Counted from the first letter of the stretch, positions 9,729 through 20,451 are shown. The stretch: DNA of 64,000 nucleotides from Microbacterium sp. AZCO (GCF_039614715.1 NZ_CP154857.1:930001-994000), one strand, 5' to 3'. A program made the numbers and translations. Notes: generated from the sequence alone by a model not told the origin.

Positions 9729-10094
9729 ATGACCGACACCGCACTGTCGACCGACCAGACGACGGCCGCCCACGGCGTGCTGCTGACCGACGCGGCCTCC
9801 GCCAAGGTCAAGAGCCTGCTCGAGCAGGAGGGCCGCGACGACCTGCGTCTGCGCGTCGCCGTCCAGCCGGGTGGATGCAGCGGCCTCATCTATCAGCTGT
9901 ACTTCGACGAGCGCTACCTCGAGGGCGACAAGACCGTCGACTTCGACGGCGTCGAGGTCATCGTCGACGACATGAGCGTCCCGTATCTCGACGGCGCGTC
10001 CATCGATTTCAAGGACACGATCTCGGAGCAGGGCTTCACGATCGACAACCCGAACGCAGCCGGCAGCTGCGCATGCGGCGACAGCTTCCACTGA
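9729..10094 (+). CDS. erpA: Iron-sulfur cluster insertion protein (A-type carrier)
   Basis: Carries or inserts Fe-S clusters into target proteins. The 121-residue HesB/IscA-type protein keeps the three cluster-binding cysteines (Cys50 in PGGCSG, Cys114 and Cys116 in GSCACGDSF). The ATG follows a GGAGAG ribosome site. A TAGAAT hexamer at 9668-9673 gives a leader of about 50 bases. A strong terminator follows, so the gene is a single unit directly before the cytochrome oxidase genes. ErpA is the usual name for such solitary actinobacterial copies. Confidence 0.93.
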   Translation: MTDTALSTDQTTAAHGVLLTDAASAKVKSLLEQEGRDDLRLRVAVQPGGCSGLIYQLYFDERYLEGDKTVDFDGVEVIVDDMSVPYLDGASIDFKDTISEQGFTIDNPNAAGSCACGDSFH

Positions 10095-10111
10095 TTCTCC
10101 GCTCGACCCGG

Positions 10112-10145
10112 ACGCCCCTTCCGCACCGTCGGAACGGGGCGTTTC
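10112..10145 (+). terminator. Rho-independent terminator after erpA
   Basis: A 12-base arm (ACGCCCCTTCCG) pairs with CGGAA-C-GGGGCGT with one bulged C and a six-base loop, followed by a short T run. Confidence 0.8.
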
Positions 10146-10271
10146 GGCGTACCCTCCTTCGCCGTTCTGACGCCCGCCGCAGGGGCGCGCGCGGTGGGTG
10201 CTTGGCCTGAATCCGCTGAGAGGTTGCCCTAGACTGGCGACAGTCCTTGTACGTGACCGGAAAGGTGCACC

Positions 10272-11177
10272 GTGCCCTCGAAACGTCGTCTCCGCTGGGC
10301 CCTCGTTCCTGTCGGGATCGCAGCGGCAGCCGTTCTTGCGGGATGCACTCCGACGGAGCTCCACGGGTTCCTGCCCGGCTTCGAAGACCCGAACGCCGCA
10401 CCGGCGACCAACCACACCGAGATGGTCTCCGGCCTGTGGGTGAACTCGTGGATCGTCCTCCTCGTCGTCGGCATCGTGACGTGGGGCCTCATGGGCTGGG
10501 CGGCCATCGTCTACCGCCGCCGGAAGGGCCAGACCGGCCTCCCCGTGCAGCTGCGGTACAACATGCCGATCGAGATCTTCTACACGATCGTGCCGCTCAT
10601 CCTCGTGATCGGCTTCTTCGCCTTCACGGCGCGCGACCAGACGATCCTCGAGACGCAGTACGACAACCCCGATGTCTCGATCACCGCGATCGGCAAGCAG
10701 TGGGCGTGGGACTTCCAGTACGACGGCGACCAGAAGGACGGCTCCGACGCCGTCTGGTCGATGGGCGTGCAGGCGGAGCCCGACGCGCAGGGCAACGTCG
10801 ACCAGGCCAAGCTCCCGACGCTGTACCTCCCGGTCGACAAGTCGGTGAAGATCACGCTCCAGTCGCGTGACGTCATCCACTCGTTCTGGATCATCGACTT
10901 CCTCTACAAGAAGGACATGTACATCGGGCGCGACAACTTCTGGTCGTTCACGCCGACCCGCGAGGGCACCTACGCCGGAAAGTGCGCCGAGCTGTGCGGC
11001 GAGTACCACTCGGCGATGCTCTTCAACGTGAAGGTCGTGAGCGATGCGGAGTACGAGGACTACCTCGCCTCGCTGCGCGACAAGGGTCAGACGGGCAACA
11101 TCACCGACCAGTACGACCGCCTCGCGAACCTGCCGGGCACCGGCGAGACCACCACTGACGACGAAAAGAACGACTGA
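10272..11177 (+). CDS. ctaC: Cytochrome c oxidase subunit II (CuA subunit)
   Basis: Accepts electrons from cytochrome c at the CuA centre of aa3 oxidase. The 301-residue protein starts with a lipoprotein signal (VLAGC, Cys25) and then has two membrane helices (about 58-80 and 100-120). The periplasmic-side cupredoxin domain keeps the CuA ligands His203, Cys238, Cys242, His246 and Met249. The GTG start follows GGAAAGG, and TAGACT at 10230-10235 is the likely -10. ctaD follows two bases after the stop, so ctaC-ctaD-ctaF form one operon. Confidence 0.97.
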   Translation: MPSKRRLRWALVPVGIAAAAVLAGCTPTELHGFLPGFEDPNAAPATNHTEMVSGLWVNSWIVLLVVGIVTWGLMGWAAIVYRRRKGQTGLPVQLRYNMPIEIFYTIVPLILVIGFFAFTARDQTILETQYDNPDVSITAIGKQWAWDFQYDGDQKDGSDAVWSMGVQAEPDAQGNVDQAKLPTLYLPVDKSVKITLQSRDVIHSFWIIDFLYKKDMYIGRDNFWSFTPTREGTYAGKCAELCGEYHSAMLFNVKVVSDAEYEDYLASLRDKGQTGNITDQYDRLANLPGTGETTTDDEKND

Positions 11178-11179
11178 TC

Positions 11180-12943
<1,764 letters not shown>

Positions 12944-12944
12944 C

Positions 12945-13379
12945 GTGCGCACCAACACCGGACTCTGGTGGCTGCTGTCGGCCTTCTTCCTCCTGATGAC
13001 GATCGTCTACACGGCGTGGAACGTCATCGCCCACCCCGGGCCCGACTTCGCCCACTCGGTGGAGTGGGTCGGCACTGTCGCGCTGCTCTTCGCCACCCTC
13101 ATGGCCGCGCTCATCGCGTTCTACATGGGTCGCGTGCACCGCGCGCAGCGCGGTGAGCTTCCCGAGGACGTCCTCACGGCCGACATCGACGACGGCGACC
13201 CCGAGCTGGGCGAGTTCAGCCCGTGGTCGTGGTGGCCGATCGTGCTCGCCGCGGCGGCAGCCTTCGGCATGCTCGGCCTCGCGGTCGGGGTCTGGCTGTT
13301 CCCGATCGGGCTCGCCATCTTCGTCGTCGCGATCGTCGGCTGGGTCTACGAGTACTACCGCGGCCACTTCGCCCGCTGA
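12945..13379 (+). CDS. ctaF: Cytochrome c oxidase subunit IV (actinobacterial type)
   Basis: Small structural subunit of the actinobacterial bc1-aa3 supercomplex. The 144 residues give four hydrophobic segments (about 6-22, 38-58, 94-112 and 116-134) with a charged loop between the pairs (ELPEDVLTADIDDGDPELGEFSPWSWWP), a family hallmark. The GTG at 12945 is the first start after the ctaD stop, from which it is separated by one base; translation is probably coupled. Confidence 0.93.
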   Translation: MRTNTGLWWLLSAFFLLMTIVYTAWNVIAHPGPDFAHSVEWVGTVALLFATLMAALIAFYMGRVHRAQRGELPEDVLTADIDDGDPELGEFSPWSWWPIVLAAAAAFGMLGLAVGVWLFPIGLAIFVVAIVGWVYEYYRGHFAR

Positions 13380-13390
13380 GCGGTCACGTC

Positions 13391-14200
13391 CTGACTCGCC
13401 TCGGGCTTCACGCCGCCGCCGTCTCCGACGTCGGACCGCACCGCGCCATCAACCAGGACTCCGCCTTCGCGGCGTCCTGGGGAGCGGCGGTCGCTGACGG
13501 CGTCGGTGGTGGTCCGGCCGGCGATGTCGCGTCAGCGGCGCTCCTGAGGCGTGTCGTCAGCGAGGCTGACGGACCCCTCGACCTCGATGACCTGACGATC
13601 GTCCTTCGCGTCGCCAACTGGGAGCTGCGGGAGAGGGTGGAGCGCGATACCGAGCTCAGCGGCATGGCCACGACCTTCACGGGCCTGTTCCTCTCGGCTT
13701 CGGGCGGACTCCTCCTCGCCCATGCGGGCGACTCGAGGGCATACCTCCTGCGGAGGAGCGCGATGTCGCGCGAGACCCGCGACGACTCGTTCGTCCAGCT
13801 GCTCGTCGACAGCGGCGTCGTGAGGGCGGCGGACGCGGCATCCCATCCTCAGCGCAATGTCATCACCTCGTCGCTGCACGGTGCCGACGACGACGTCGTG
13901 GTACTCGCCGAGCGCGAGGCGCGCGTCGGCGATCGGTGGCTGCTGTGCAGCGACGGCATCACCGATTACGTGCCCGATCAGGCGATCGCGACCCTGCTCG
14001 ATGACGGCGATCCCACGACGGCTGCACACGCGATCGTCGAGTTCGCCCTCGCCGCAGGCTCTCGCGACAACGTCACCGCCGTCGTGTGCGACGTCGTCGC
14101 CGAGGCGCTCTGGCCGTCGTCCGTCCTCTTCCGCGGCGCGGCCGAGGATCTCGAACTCGCGCTGCTCGACGAGGACGAGGACGACCTCGAATCGGCATAG
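13391..14200 (+). CDS. PP2C-type serine/threonine phosphatase; start uncertain
   Basis: Metal-dependent protein phosphatase. All PP2C motifs appear in order: VSDVGPHRAINQDS, ADGVGGGPAGD, GMATTFTG, LAHAGDSRAYLL, LLCSDGITDYV and SRDNVTAVV. There is no ATG, GTG or TTG between the ctaF stop and the first motif. The best choices are CTG at 13391 or CTG at 13376, the latter overlapping the ctaF stop as CTGA. From 13391 it has 269 residues and an acidic Glu/Asp tail. No membrane segment is seen, and no partner kinase is adjacent. Confidence 0.85.
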   Translation: MTRLGLHAAAVSDVGPHRAINQDSAFAASWGAAVADGVGGGPAGDVASAALLRRVVSEADGPLDLDDLTIVLRVANWELRERVERDTELSGMATTFTGLFLSASGGLLLAHAGDSRAYLLRRSAMSRETRDDSFVQLLVDSGVVRAADAASHPQRNVITSSLHGADDDVVVLAEREARVGDRWLLCSDGITDYVPDQAIATLLDDGDPTTAAHAIVEFALAAGSRDNVTAVVCDVVAEALWPSSVLFRGAAEDLELALLDEDEDDLESA

Positions 14201-14251
14201 CCGCGCCAGTGGTCGCCGTGACCCGAAGGCGACGTCGTCACCCGGAAGAAG

Positions 14252-14671
14252 TCAGGAGGCGACGGGCGCCCTGACGACCATGACCTGCGCGTCGAACACC
14301 CGGGGGAGTGAGCCTTCGTCGTTCTCGGTGGGCTGGCCTTCGCGCACCCAGTACTCGTAGCCGCCGATCATCTCGCGCACCGAGTAGCCGAGCTTCGCGA
14401 ACTCGAGCGCGCCCTTCGCGCCTGCATTGCAGCCCGGGCTCCAGCAGTAGACGACGACGGGGACGTCGCGGGAGAGCTCCTGCGGCGCACGCTCGGCGAT
14501 ATCGCGGTACGGCATGTGCAGCGCCCCCACGATCCGTCCCTGCGCCCACGCCTCGTCGCCGCGGACGTCGACCAGCACGAACTCCTCGCCGGCCTTCTGG
14601 GCGGCGTACACGTCGGAGGCGTCCGTCTCGAGGCGGAGCTTGGCGGAGAAGTAGTCGATCGCGTCGGTCAT
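14252..14671 (-). CDS. Rhodanese-like domain protein
   Basis: Single-domain sulfurtransferase fold of 139 residues. The active-site loop is CWSPGC, with the likely catalytic Cys in VVVYCWSPGCN; the preceding VDVRGDEAW is the standard rhodanese signature. Substrate and role are unknown. ATG 14671 is chosen over an ATG six codons upstream because a TACCCT hexamer (14684-14679 on this strand) ends seven bases before it, which would put the upstream ATG inside the promoter. It converges on the PP2C gene. Confidence 0.88.
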   Translation of the reverse strand: MTDAIDYFSAKLRLETDASDVYAAQKAGEEFVLVDVRGDEAWAQGRIVGALHMPYRDIAERAPQELSRDVPVVVYCWSPGCNAGAKGALEFAKLGYSVREMIGGYEYWVREGQPTENDEGSLPRVFDAQVMVVRAPVAS

Positions 14672-14678
14672 GTCCCCA

Positions 14679-14684
14679 AGGGTA
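14679..14684 (-). promoter_or_regulatory. -10 hexamer of leaderless rhodanese promoter
   Basis: Reads TACCCT on the minus strand, seven bases before ATG 14671. Confidence 0.6.
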
Positions 14685-14767
14685 GCCACGCGGGAGGACG
14701 CATGTGGCCGACGGGGGAGTCAGCGATGGGTGGATTCCTGCCGAACCACGAAGAGGGGAGAAACGAC

Positions 14768-14812
14768 GGATGCCCCGGCACCGCGCCTGCGAGGCGCTGT
14801 GCCGGGGCATCC
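14768..14812 (-). terminator. Long hairpin terminator of the ctaE-qcrCAB operon
   Basis: Two perfect 14-base arms (GGATGCCCCGGCAC and its complement) enclose a second six-base stem (GCGCCT/AGGCGC) with a three-base loop. It starts 11 bases past the qcrB stop and is followed on the minus strand by GTCGTTTCTC. Confidence 0.85.
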
Positions 14813-14822
14813 GGTCGAATCG

Positions 14823-16664
14823 CTACTTCTTCGTGCTTGTCCCGTCGGCCTCGTCATCGGGGATGATGACGTTCGAAGGACGAACCGGGACCTCGCCGTG
14901 GCGTCCGTCGTCGATCGGGGTGTGCGGGGCGTCGGGCACGCCGGCGCGCTCGTGGGCACCCTGGATCTCGGCATCCTCCTCGACGGAGATGTGCTCGAGC
15001 TCGTGGTGCTGGTGCGCGGAGGCGGCTTCCAGCTCGGTGTGGGTGAGGGGCGTGAGACGGTCCTCGAAGAACCAGCGCGAGATCGACGCGCGCAGGTTCT
15101 CGTGCCACGGGATGCGTCCACGCGAGTTGGGTCGCACGACGAGCGGCTCGTAGCCGTCGCTCTCGACGAGCTTCCAGCGGTCGTACTCGTCGACCGGCTG
15201 GTGCACCTCGATGTACTCGCCGCCGGGCAGGCGGACGATGCGACCGGACTCGTAGCCGTGGAGCAGGATCTCGCGGTCCTTCTTCTGCAGCGCGAGGCAC
15301 ATGCGCTTCGCGACGAAGTAGGCGATGATCGGCCCGACGATGAGCAGCGCCTGGAGGGTGTGGATGACACCTTCCATCGTGAGCTTGAAGTGCGTCGCGA
15401 TGATGTCGGACGACGCCGCCGCCCACATGACCGCGTAGAACACGACGCCTGCCGCACCGATCGCCGTGCGCGTCGCGGCATTGCGCGGGCGCTGGGCGAT
15501 GTGGTGCTCGCGCTTGTCGCCAGTGACCCAGGCTTCGATGAAGGGGTAGATCACGACCAGGACGATGAAGATCCCGATGACGACGAGCGGAACGATGATG
15601 TTGAACGACCATGTGTGGTCGAGGAACACGATCTCCCAGCCCGGCGGGATGAGACGCAGCATGCCGTCGGCGAAGCCGATGTACCAGTCGGGCTGCGTGC
15701 CTGCCGAGACGGGGGACGGGTCGTACGGGCCGTAGTTCCAGATCGGGTTGATCGTGAACAGCGACGCGATGAGCACGATGACGCCGAAGGTCAGGAAGAA
15801 GAACCCGCCCATCTTCGTCATGTAGACGGGCATCATCGGGTAGCCCACGACGTTGCTGTTCGTGCGGGCCGGGCCCGAGAACTGCGTGTGCTTGTTGATG
15901 ACCATCAGCATGAGGTGCACCACGAGCAGACCCACGAGGATCGCCGGCAGCAGCAGGATGTGCAGCGTGTACAGGCGGCCCACGATCTGGTTGCCCGGGA
16001 ACTCGCCGCCGAAGAGGAGGAACGAGGTCCAGGTGCCGATCAGCGGGATGCCCTTGATGAGGCCGTCGATGATGCGGAGGCCGTTGCCCGAGAGCAGGTC
16101 GTCGGGGAGCGAGTAGCCCGTGAAGCCCTCGCCCATCGCGAGGATGAACAGGACGAAGCCGATGACCCAGTTGAGCTCGCGGGGCTTGCGGAACGCGCCC
16201 GTGAAGAACACGCGGAGCATGTGCACGCCGATGCCGGCGACGAACGTCAGGGCCGCCCAGTGGTGGATCTGACGGACGAGCAGGCCGCCGCGGATGTCGA
16301 ACGACAGGCGGAGGGTCGAGTCGAGCGCGGCCGACATCTCGACGCCCCGCATCGGGAGGTAGGCGCCGTTGTAGTGCGTGGGCACCATCGAGGCCTGGAA
16401 GAAGAACGTCAGGAACGTGCCAGACAGCAGCACGACGACGAAGCTCCACAGCGCGATCTCGCCGAGCATGAACGACCAGTGATCGGGGAAGATCTTGCGG
16501 CCGAGCTCCTTCACGAAGCCGGAGAGGCTCGTGCGCTCGTCGATGTAGTTGGCGGTGGCGCCGACGAAGCGTCCGCCGAGCGGCTTGTCACGCGTGGACG
16601 CGGGAGCGTCGGTGACCGCGGGCTCGAGCGTCACGTTCTCGGTGGGGTGAGTCGTGGTACTCAA
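14823..16664 (-). CDS. qcrB: Cytochrome bc1 complex cytochrome b subunit
   Basis: Quinol-oxidising di-heme subunit of complex III. The 613-residue protein has the heme-ligand histidines in RQIHHWAALTFVAGIGVHMLR and LYTLHILLLPAILVGLLVVH, and a Qo-site PDWY motif in QPDWYIGFADG. The long soluble C-terminal extension (about 150 residues) is typical of actinobacteria. The start is TTG at 16664, overlapping the qcrA TGA; no ATG or GTG fits the conserved N-terminus (STTTHPTENVT). Translation probably depends on coupling to qcrA. Confidence 0.96.
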   Translation of the reverse strand: MSTTTHPTENVTLEPAVTDAPASTRDKPLGGRFVGATANYIDERTSLSGFVKELGRKIFPDHWSFMLGEIALWSFVVVLLSGTFLTFFFQASMVPTHYNGAYLPMRGVEMSAALDSTLRLSFDIRGGLLVRQIHHWAALTFVAGIGVHMLRVFFTGAFRKPRELNWVIGFVLFILAMGEGFTGYSLPDDLLSGNGLRIIDGLIKGIPLIGTWTSFLLFGGEFPGNQIVGRLYTLHILLLPAILVGLLVVHLMLMVINKHTQFSGPARTNSNVVGYPMMPVYMTKMGGFFFLTFGVIVLIASLFTINPIWNYGPYDPSPVSAGTQPDWYIGFADGMLRLIPPGWEIVFLDHTWSFNIIVPLVVIGIFIVLVVIYPFIEAWVTGDKREHHIAQRPRNAATRTAIGAAGVVFYAVMWAAASSDIIATHFKLTMEGVIHTLQALLIVGPIIAYFVAKRMCLALQKKDREILLHGYESGRIVRLPGGEYIEVHQPVDEYDRWKLVESDGYEPLVVRPNSRGRIPWHENLRASISRWFFEDRLTPLTHTELEAASAHQHHELEHISVEEDAEIQGAHERAGVPDAPHTPIDDGRHGEVPVRPSNVIIPDDEADGTSTKK

Positions 16665-17719
16665 TGGCGCTCCCAGAAGCTCGGGCCGACGGGTTCGTGG
16701 AAGTCGCTCTGCGCGACGAGGTAGCCCTCGTCGTCGACCGTGATCGGCAGCTGCGGCAGCGGACGGGCGGCGGGGCCGAAGATGACCGCGGCACCGCGGG
16801 ACACGTCGAACTGCGACTGGTGGCACGGGCAGAGCAGGTGGTGGGTCTGCTGCTCGTACAGGGCGACGGGGCAGCCGACGTGGGTGCAGACCTTCGAGTA
16901 GGCGACGATGCCGTCGTACGTCCAGTCCATCTTGTTCTCGCCCGGCACCAGCTGGTCGGGGAGCAGGCGCATGAGCAGGACGATGGCCTTGGCCTTCGCC
17001 TCGAGGTAGCCCTCGGAGTGGTCGAGGTCGGCGAGGGCTTCGGGGATCACGTGGAAGGCGGAGCCCAGCGTGACCTCGGACGCGCGGATGGGAACGCCCT
17101 CGGGGTCGCGCGCCAGGCGCATGCCCTTCTTCCACATGGTGTGGCTGAGCTCTTCGACGGGGTCCACGTCCTGCGGAGCGAGTCCGCGGAAGAGCGTGAT
17201 GCCGGGGAGCACCGAGGCCACGAGCGCCGCGATGAGCGAGTTGCGGACCATCGCGCGACGGCCGAAGCCGGACTCCTCGTTCGCGTCCTCGAACGCCTTG
17301 ACGGCAGCGGCCCGGGTCGTGTCACGACCGCGCGTCGCGTGGCGCGGCTCGATGAACTCCTTGTCGGACATGATCGCCTTGGACCAGTGGATCGCGGCGA
17401 TGCCGATCGCGAGGAGCGCGAGCGCGATGCCGAGGCCGACGAACAGGTTGTTCTGGCGGACGCTCAGGAGCGAGCCGTCCTCGATCGGGAAGAGCATGTA
17501 GGCGGCGATCGCCCAGATGCTCGCGGCGACCGAGAGATAGAAGAGCGTGTAGACCGTGCGGACCGCCCGCTTCATGGCGGCGGGGTCCTCGTCGGTCACG
17601 CGCTCGCGGTGCGGCGGCAGCCCGGGGTTCTGCACCGGGTCGCGGAGCTCGACCGCGAGCCCGGACGAGGGCTTCCAGGAAGCCCTCTCGTGCTCGAGCG
17701 GGTCGTCCTCGTGTGCCAT
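16661..17719 (-). CDS. qcrA: Cytochrome bc1 complex Rieske iron-sulfur subunit
   Basis: Carries electrons from quinol to cytochrome c in complex III. The 352 residues show the actinobacterial form with three N-terminal membrane helices (about 57-75, 89-107 and 165-185) instead of one. The C-terminal Rieske domain has both 2Fe-2S ligand loops, CTHVGC and CPCHQSQFD. ATG 17719 follows GAGGAGC. It lies between qcrC (gap 35 bases) and qcrB (overlap four bases) in one operon. Confidence 0.97.
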   Translation of the reverse strand: MAHEDDPLEHERASWKPSSGLAVELRDPVQNPGLPPHRERVTDEDPAAMKRAVRTVYTLFYLSVAASIWAIAAYMLFPIEDGSLLSVRQNNLFVGLGIALALLAIGIAAIHWSKAIMSDKEFIEPRHATRGRDTTRAAAVKAFEDANEESGFGRRAMVRNSLIAALVASVLPGITLFRGLAPQDVDPVEELSHTMWKKGMRLARDPEGVPIRASEVTLGSAFHVIPEALADLDHSEGYLEAKAKAIVLLMRLLPDQLVPGENKMDWTYDGIVAYSKVCTHVGCPVALYEQQTHHLLCPCHQSQFDVSRGAAVIFGPAARPLPQLPITVDDEGYLVAQSDFHEPVGPSFWERH

Positions 17720-17754
17720 GCTGCTCCTCTTTGCGTGCTTTCGTCAGTGAAACG

Positions 17755-18555
17755 TCAGTTGGACTTCGCGGTGATCCACACGGTGATCGCGATCAGCGTG
17801 CCGATGCCGAAGATCCAGATGAACAGGCCCTCGGAGACGGGGCCGAGCGAGCCGAGCGTGAAGCCGCCGGGCGACACGGCGTCCTGCTGGAAGAGCAGCG
17901 AGGAGATGATGTCGCGCTTGTCCTCGGTCGACAGGTTCATGTCGCTGAAGACGGGCATGTTCTGCGGACCGGTGACCATCGCGGCGTACATGTGCAGCGC
18001 GCTCGTCTCGGTGAGGGCGGGGGCGTACTTGCCCTCGGTCAGTGCGCCGCCGGCGCCGGCGACGTTGTGGCACATGGCGCAGTTGATGCGGAACAGCTCC
18101 GCGCCGCGTGCGACATCGCCCTGCCCGTCGATGATCTTGTCCTCGGGGTAGGTCGGGCCGGGCGAGGTCTCCTGCACGTAGGACGCGATCGCGCGGATCT
18201 GGTCCTCCGTGAACTGGACGGGCTTCTGGGGCGCCTGCGGCGCCTGCGCCTGCAGCGGCATGCGGCCCGTCGACACCTGGAACTCGACCGCGAGCTCGCC
18301 GACGCCGTACAGCGAGGGCCCGGACTCGGTGCCCTGCAGGTCGAGGCCGTGGCAGGTGGCGCAGTTCGCCTGGAAGAGCTTCTTGCCGTCTTCCGCCGTG
18401 AGGGCGGTCTTGACGGAGGTGTCGGGGGTCGCGGCCATCGCGGCAGAGGCGCCCGCGTAGGCGCCTCCGGTCAGAAGAAGGCCGATGCCGATGAGGGCGG
18501 CGGCTGCCCAGGGGCTGCGACGTCCGTTGCTGCGGCGCTTGGTCTCTCGTGCCAT
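17755..18555 (-). CDS. qcrC: Cytochrome bc1 complex di-heme cytochrome c subunit
   Basis: Links complex III to aa3 oxidase directly, since actinobacteria lack soluble cytochrome c. The 266 residues have an N-terminal signal anchor (about 15-42), two c-type heme sites (Cys65-X-X-Cys-His69 in CATCHG and Cys159-X-X-Cys-His163 in CAMCHN) and a C-terminal membrane anchor (about 238-262). ATG 18555 is the only good start before the signal. It lies 20 bases downstream of ctaE. Confidence 0.96.
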   Translation of the reverse strand: MARETKRRSNGRRSPWAAAALIGIGLLLTGGAYAGASAAMAATPDTSVKTALTAEDGKKLFQANCATCHGLDLQGTESGPSLYGVGELAVEFQVSTGRMPLQAQAPQAPQKPVQFTEDQIRAIASYVQETSPGPTYPEDKIIDGQGDVARGAELFRINCAMCHNVAGAGGALTEGKYAPALTETSALHMYAAMVTGPQNMPVFSDMNLSTEDKRDIISSLLFQQDAVSPGGFTLGSLGPVSEGLFIWIFGIGTLIAITVWITAKSN

Positions 18556-18575
18556 GTCGGGATACAGCTCCGCTT

Positions 18576-19214
18576 CTATTTCAGGAAGTAGATGACGAGG
18601 AACAGCGCGATCCAGACGACATCCACGAAGTGCCAGTAGTACGAGACGACGATCGAGGTCGTCATCTCCTTGCGACCGAAGTTCTTGACGGCGTACGCAC
18701 GGCCGATCACGAGGAGGAAGGCGATGAGGCCGCCCGTCACGTGAAGGGCGTGGAAGCCGGTGGTGAGGTAGAAGGCCGACGCGTACGCGTTCGAGTCGAT
18801 CGGCAGACCCTCGGCGACCAGCTGGGAGTACTCCCACACCTGACCGGACACGAAGATCGCGCCCATGATGAAGGTGAGGTAGAACCACTCGACCATGCCC
18901 CACTTGCGCACGTTCCAGAACCCGCCCGTGCGGTACGACTGGAAGCGCTCCGCCGCGAACACGCCCATCTGGCACGTCACCGACGACAGCACCAGGATGA
19001 TCGTGTTCACCGTCGCATACGGCACGTTGAGAACGGCCGTCTCCTCCGCCCAGAGTTCGGGGGAGGTGCTGCGGAGGGTGAAGTAGATCGCGAACAGGCC
19101 CGCGAAGAACATCACCTCGCTGCCGAGCCAAACGATGGTTCCGACGGCGACCGGATCCGGCCGCTTGACGGACCGCATGGCCTGAGAGTAGGTCGCTGGC
19201 GTGGTGGTCGTCAC
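18576..19214 (-). CDS. ctaE: Cytochrome c oxidase subunit III
   Basis: Core membrane subunit of aa3 oxidase that supports the catalytic subunit. It has 212 residues with five predicted helices. Family signatures include [27 protein letters not shown] and [18 protein letters not shown] 19214 is chosen over ATG 19223: a CATAAT hexamer at 19227-19222 on this strand ends seven bases before the GTG and overlaps the upstream ATG. It is the first gene of the ctaE-qcrC-qcrA-qcrB operon, split from ctaC-ctaD-ctaF as is usual in this group. Confidence 0.95.
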   Translation of the reverse strand: MTTTTPATYSQAMRSVKRPDPVAVGTIVWLGSEVMFFAGLFAIYFTLRSTSPELWAEETAVLNVPYATVNTIILVLSSVTCQMGVFAAERFQSYRTGGFWNVRKWGMVEWFYLTFIMGAIFVSGQVWEYSQLVAEGLPIDSNAYASAFYLTTGFHALHVTGGLIAFLLVIGRAYAVKNFGRKEMTTSIVVSYYWHFVDVVWIALFLVIYFLK

Positions 19215-19221
19215 GCTCCCC

Positions 19222-19227
19222 ATTATG
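19222..19227 (-). promoter_or_regulatory. -10 hexamer of leaderless ctaE-qcr promoter
   Basis: Reads CATAAT on the minus strand, seven bases before GTG 19214. Confidence 0.6.
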
Positions 19228-19283
19228 GCTGAATCCGGAGCGGGAGTTTCCCACCCGGAGGCATCGATTTGGCCTCGATGGAA

Positions 19284-19299
19284 CTTAGGCGTGCCTAAG
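19284..19299. promoter_or_regulatory. DtxR-like iron-box candidate upstream of ctaE
   Basis: The palindrome CTTAGGCGTGCCTAAG has perfect seven-base arms. TTAGG and CCTAA spaced like this match the first 14 positions of the DtxR/IdeR consensus, but the third half is not conserved. It lies about 70 bases upstream of ctaE and 94 upstream of trpD, so it could act on either. Confidence 0.5.
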
Positions 19300-19378
19300 A
19301 GAACGCCGGGAAGTCGCCGTGAGGAGCGGATGCCGCGGCCCCCGCGTCACGGCGCGGGGGCGGCGGCATCCACCCGGC

Positions 19379-19384
19379 TAGGCT
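19379..19384 (+). promoter_or_regulatory. -10 hexamer of near-leaderless trpD promoter
   Basis: TAGGCT ends eight bases before ATG 19393. Confidence 0.6.
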
Positions 19385-19392
19385 CTTGCCTT

Positions 19393-20451
19393 ATGGCGGA
19401 GCTCTACTCGTGGCCCGAGATCCTCACGGCACTCCTGGACGATCGCGACCTGAGCGTGTCGGAGTCGACCTGGGCGATGCGGAAGATCATGGCCGGTGAG
19501 GCGACGCCGTCGCAGCTCGGCGGGTTCCTCGTGGCGCTGTCCGCCAAGGGGGAGACGGTCGACGAGATCGTCGGCTTCCGCGACGCCATCCTCGAGGCTG
19601 CGCTGCCGCTGCCGGTGAAGGCGGAGGTGCTCGACATCGTCGGCACGGGCGGCGACAGGTTCGGGACCGTCAACGTCTCGACGATGTCGGCGATCGTCGC
19701 CGCGGCATCCGGGGTCCCGGTCGTGAAGCACGGGAACAAGGCCGCCAGCTCCAAGTCGGGCTCCAGCGACGTGCTCGCGGCGCTCGGCATCGATCTGACG
19801 CTCTCGCCGGACGCGGTCGCGGAGGCCCTGGGTCGCGCCGGCATCACCTTCGCGTTCGCGTCCGCCTTCCATCCGGGCTTCCGGCACGCGGGCCCGACCC
19901 GCGCCGAGCTCGGGGTGCCGACCGTCTTCAACTTCCTCGGGCCGCTGTGCAACCCCGCGCGTGCCGAGGCGAACGCCGTCGGCGTCGCGCACCTCGACCG
20001 GGTCCCGCTCATCACGGGCGTATTCCAGACGCGCGGTGCGACGGCCCTCGTCTTCCGCGGCGACGACGGCCTCGACGAGCTGACCACGACCGGACACTCG
20101 CGTCTGTGGGAGGTCAGCCGCGGCGACGTGCACGAGCACGACCTCGACCCGCGCGACCTCGGGATCCCACTGGCCGACATCGACGACCTGCTCGGCGGCG
20201 ATCCCGCCCACAACGCCGCGGTCGTCCGCCGGGTGCTGGACGGCGAGCAGGGCCCCGTGCGCGACATCGTGCTGCTCAATGCGGCGGCGGGCATCGTGGC
20301 GTACCGCCTCTTCCGCGACTCCACGCAGGTGCAGCGACCCATCCTCGAGCGGCTCGGCGAGGCCCGCGACGACGCTGCGGCGGCGATAGACGACGGCCGC
20401 GCGGCCGCGAAGCTCGATGAGTGGGTCGAGGTGACGCGCTCCCTCGCGTGA
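19393..20451 (+). CDS. trpD: Anthranilate phosphoribosyltransferase
   Basis: Second step of tryptophan synthesis: transfers phosphoribose from PRPP to anthranilate. The 352-residue protein has the PRPP loop DIVGTGGDRFGTVNVST, the substrate motif KHGNKAASSKSGSSDVL, and HPGFRHAGPTRAELGVPTVFN near residue 157. No other trp genes are adjacent, which is common in actinobacteria. The start follows a leaderless-type -10. Confidence 0.97.
   Translation: MAELYSWPEILTALLDDRDLSVSESTWAMRKIMAGEATPSQLGGFLVALSAKGETVDEIVGFRDAILEAALPLPVKAEVLDIVGTGGDRFGTVNVSTMSAIVAAASGVPVVKHGNKAASSKSGSSDVLAALGIDLTLSPDAVAEALGRAGITFAFASAFHPGFRHAGPTRAELGVPTVFNFLGPLCNPARAEANAVGVAHLDRVPLITGVFQTRGATALVFRGDDGLDELTTTGHSRLWEVSRGDVHEHDLDPRDLGIPLADIDDLLGGDPAHNAAVVRRVLDGEQGPVRDIVLLNAAAGIVAYRLFRDSTQVQRPILERLGEARDDAAAAIDDGRAAAKLDEWVEVTRSLA

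Noticed and set aside
9676..9732. Short frame overlapping the erpA start (ATGA)
   Set aside because: Its ATG lies only two bases after the TAGAAT hexamer, so it would precede the transcript start, and erpA has its own ribosome site.
7499..9889. Minus-strand frame of about 796 codons across the DUF3043 and peptidase genes
   Set aside because: It lies antisense to the conserved M20 peptidase and out of phase with DUF3043; low-complexity composition.
14670..16724. Plus-strand frame of about 684 codons over qcrB
   Set aside because: Antisense to qcrB; Asp/Arg/Val-rich with no domain.
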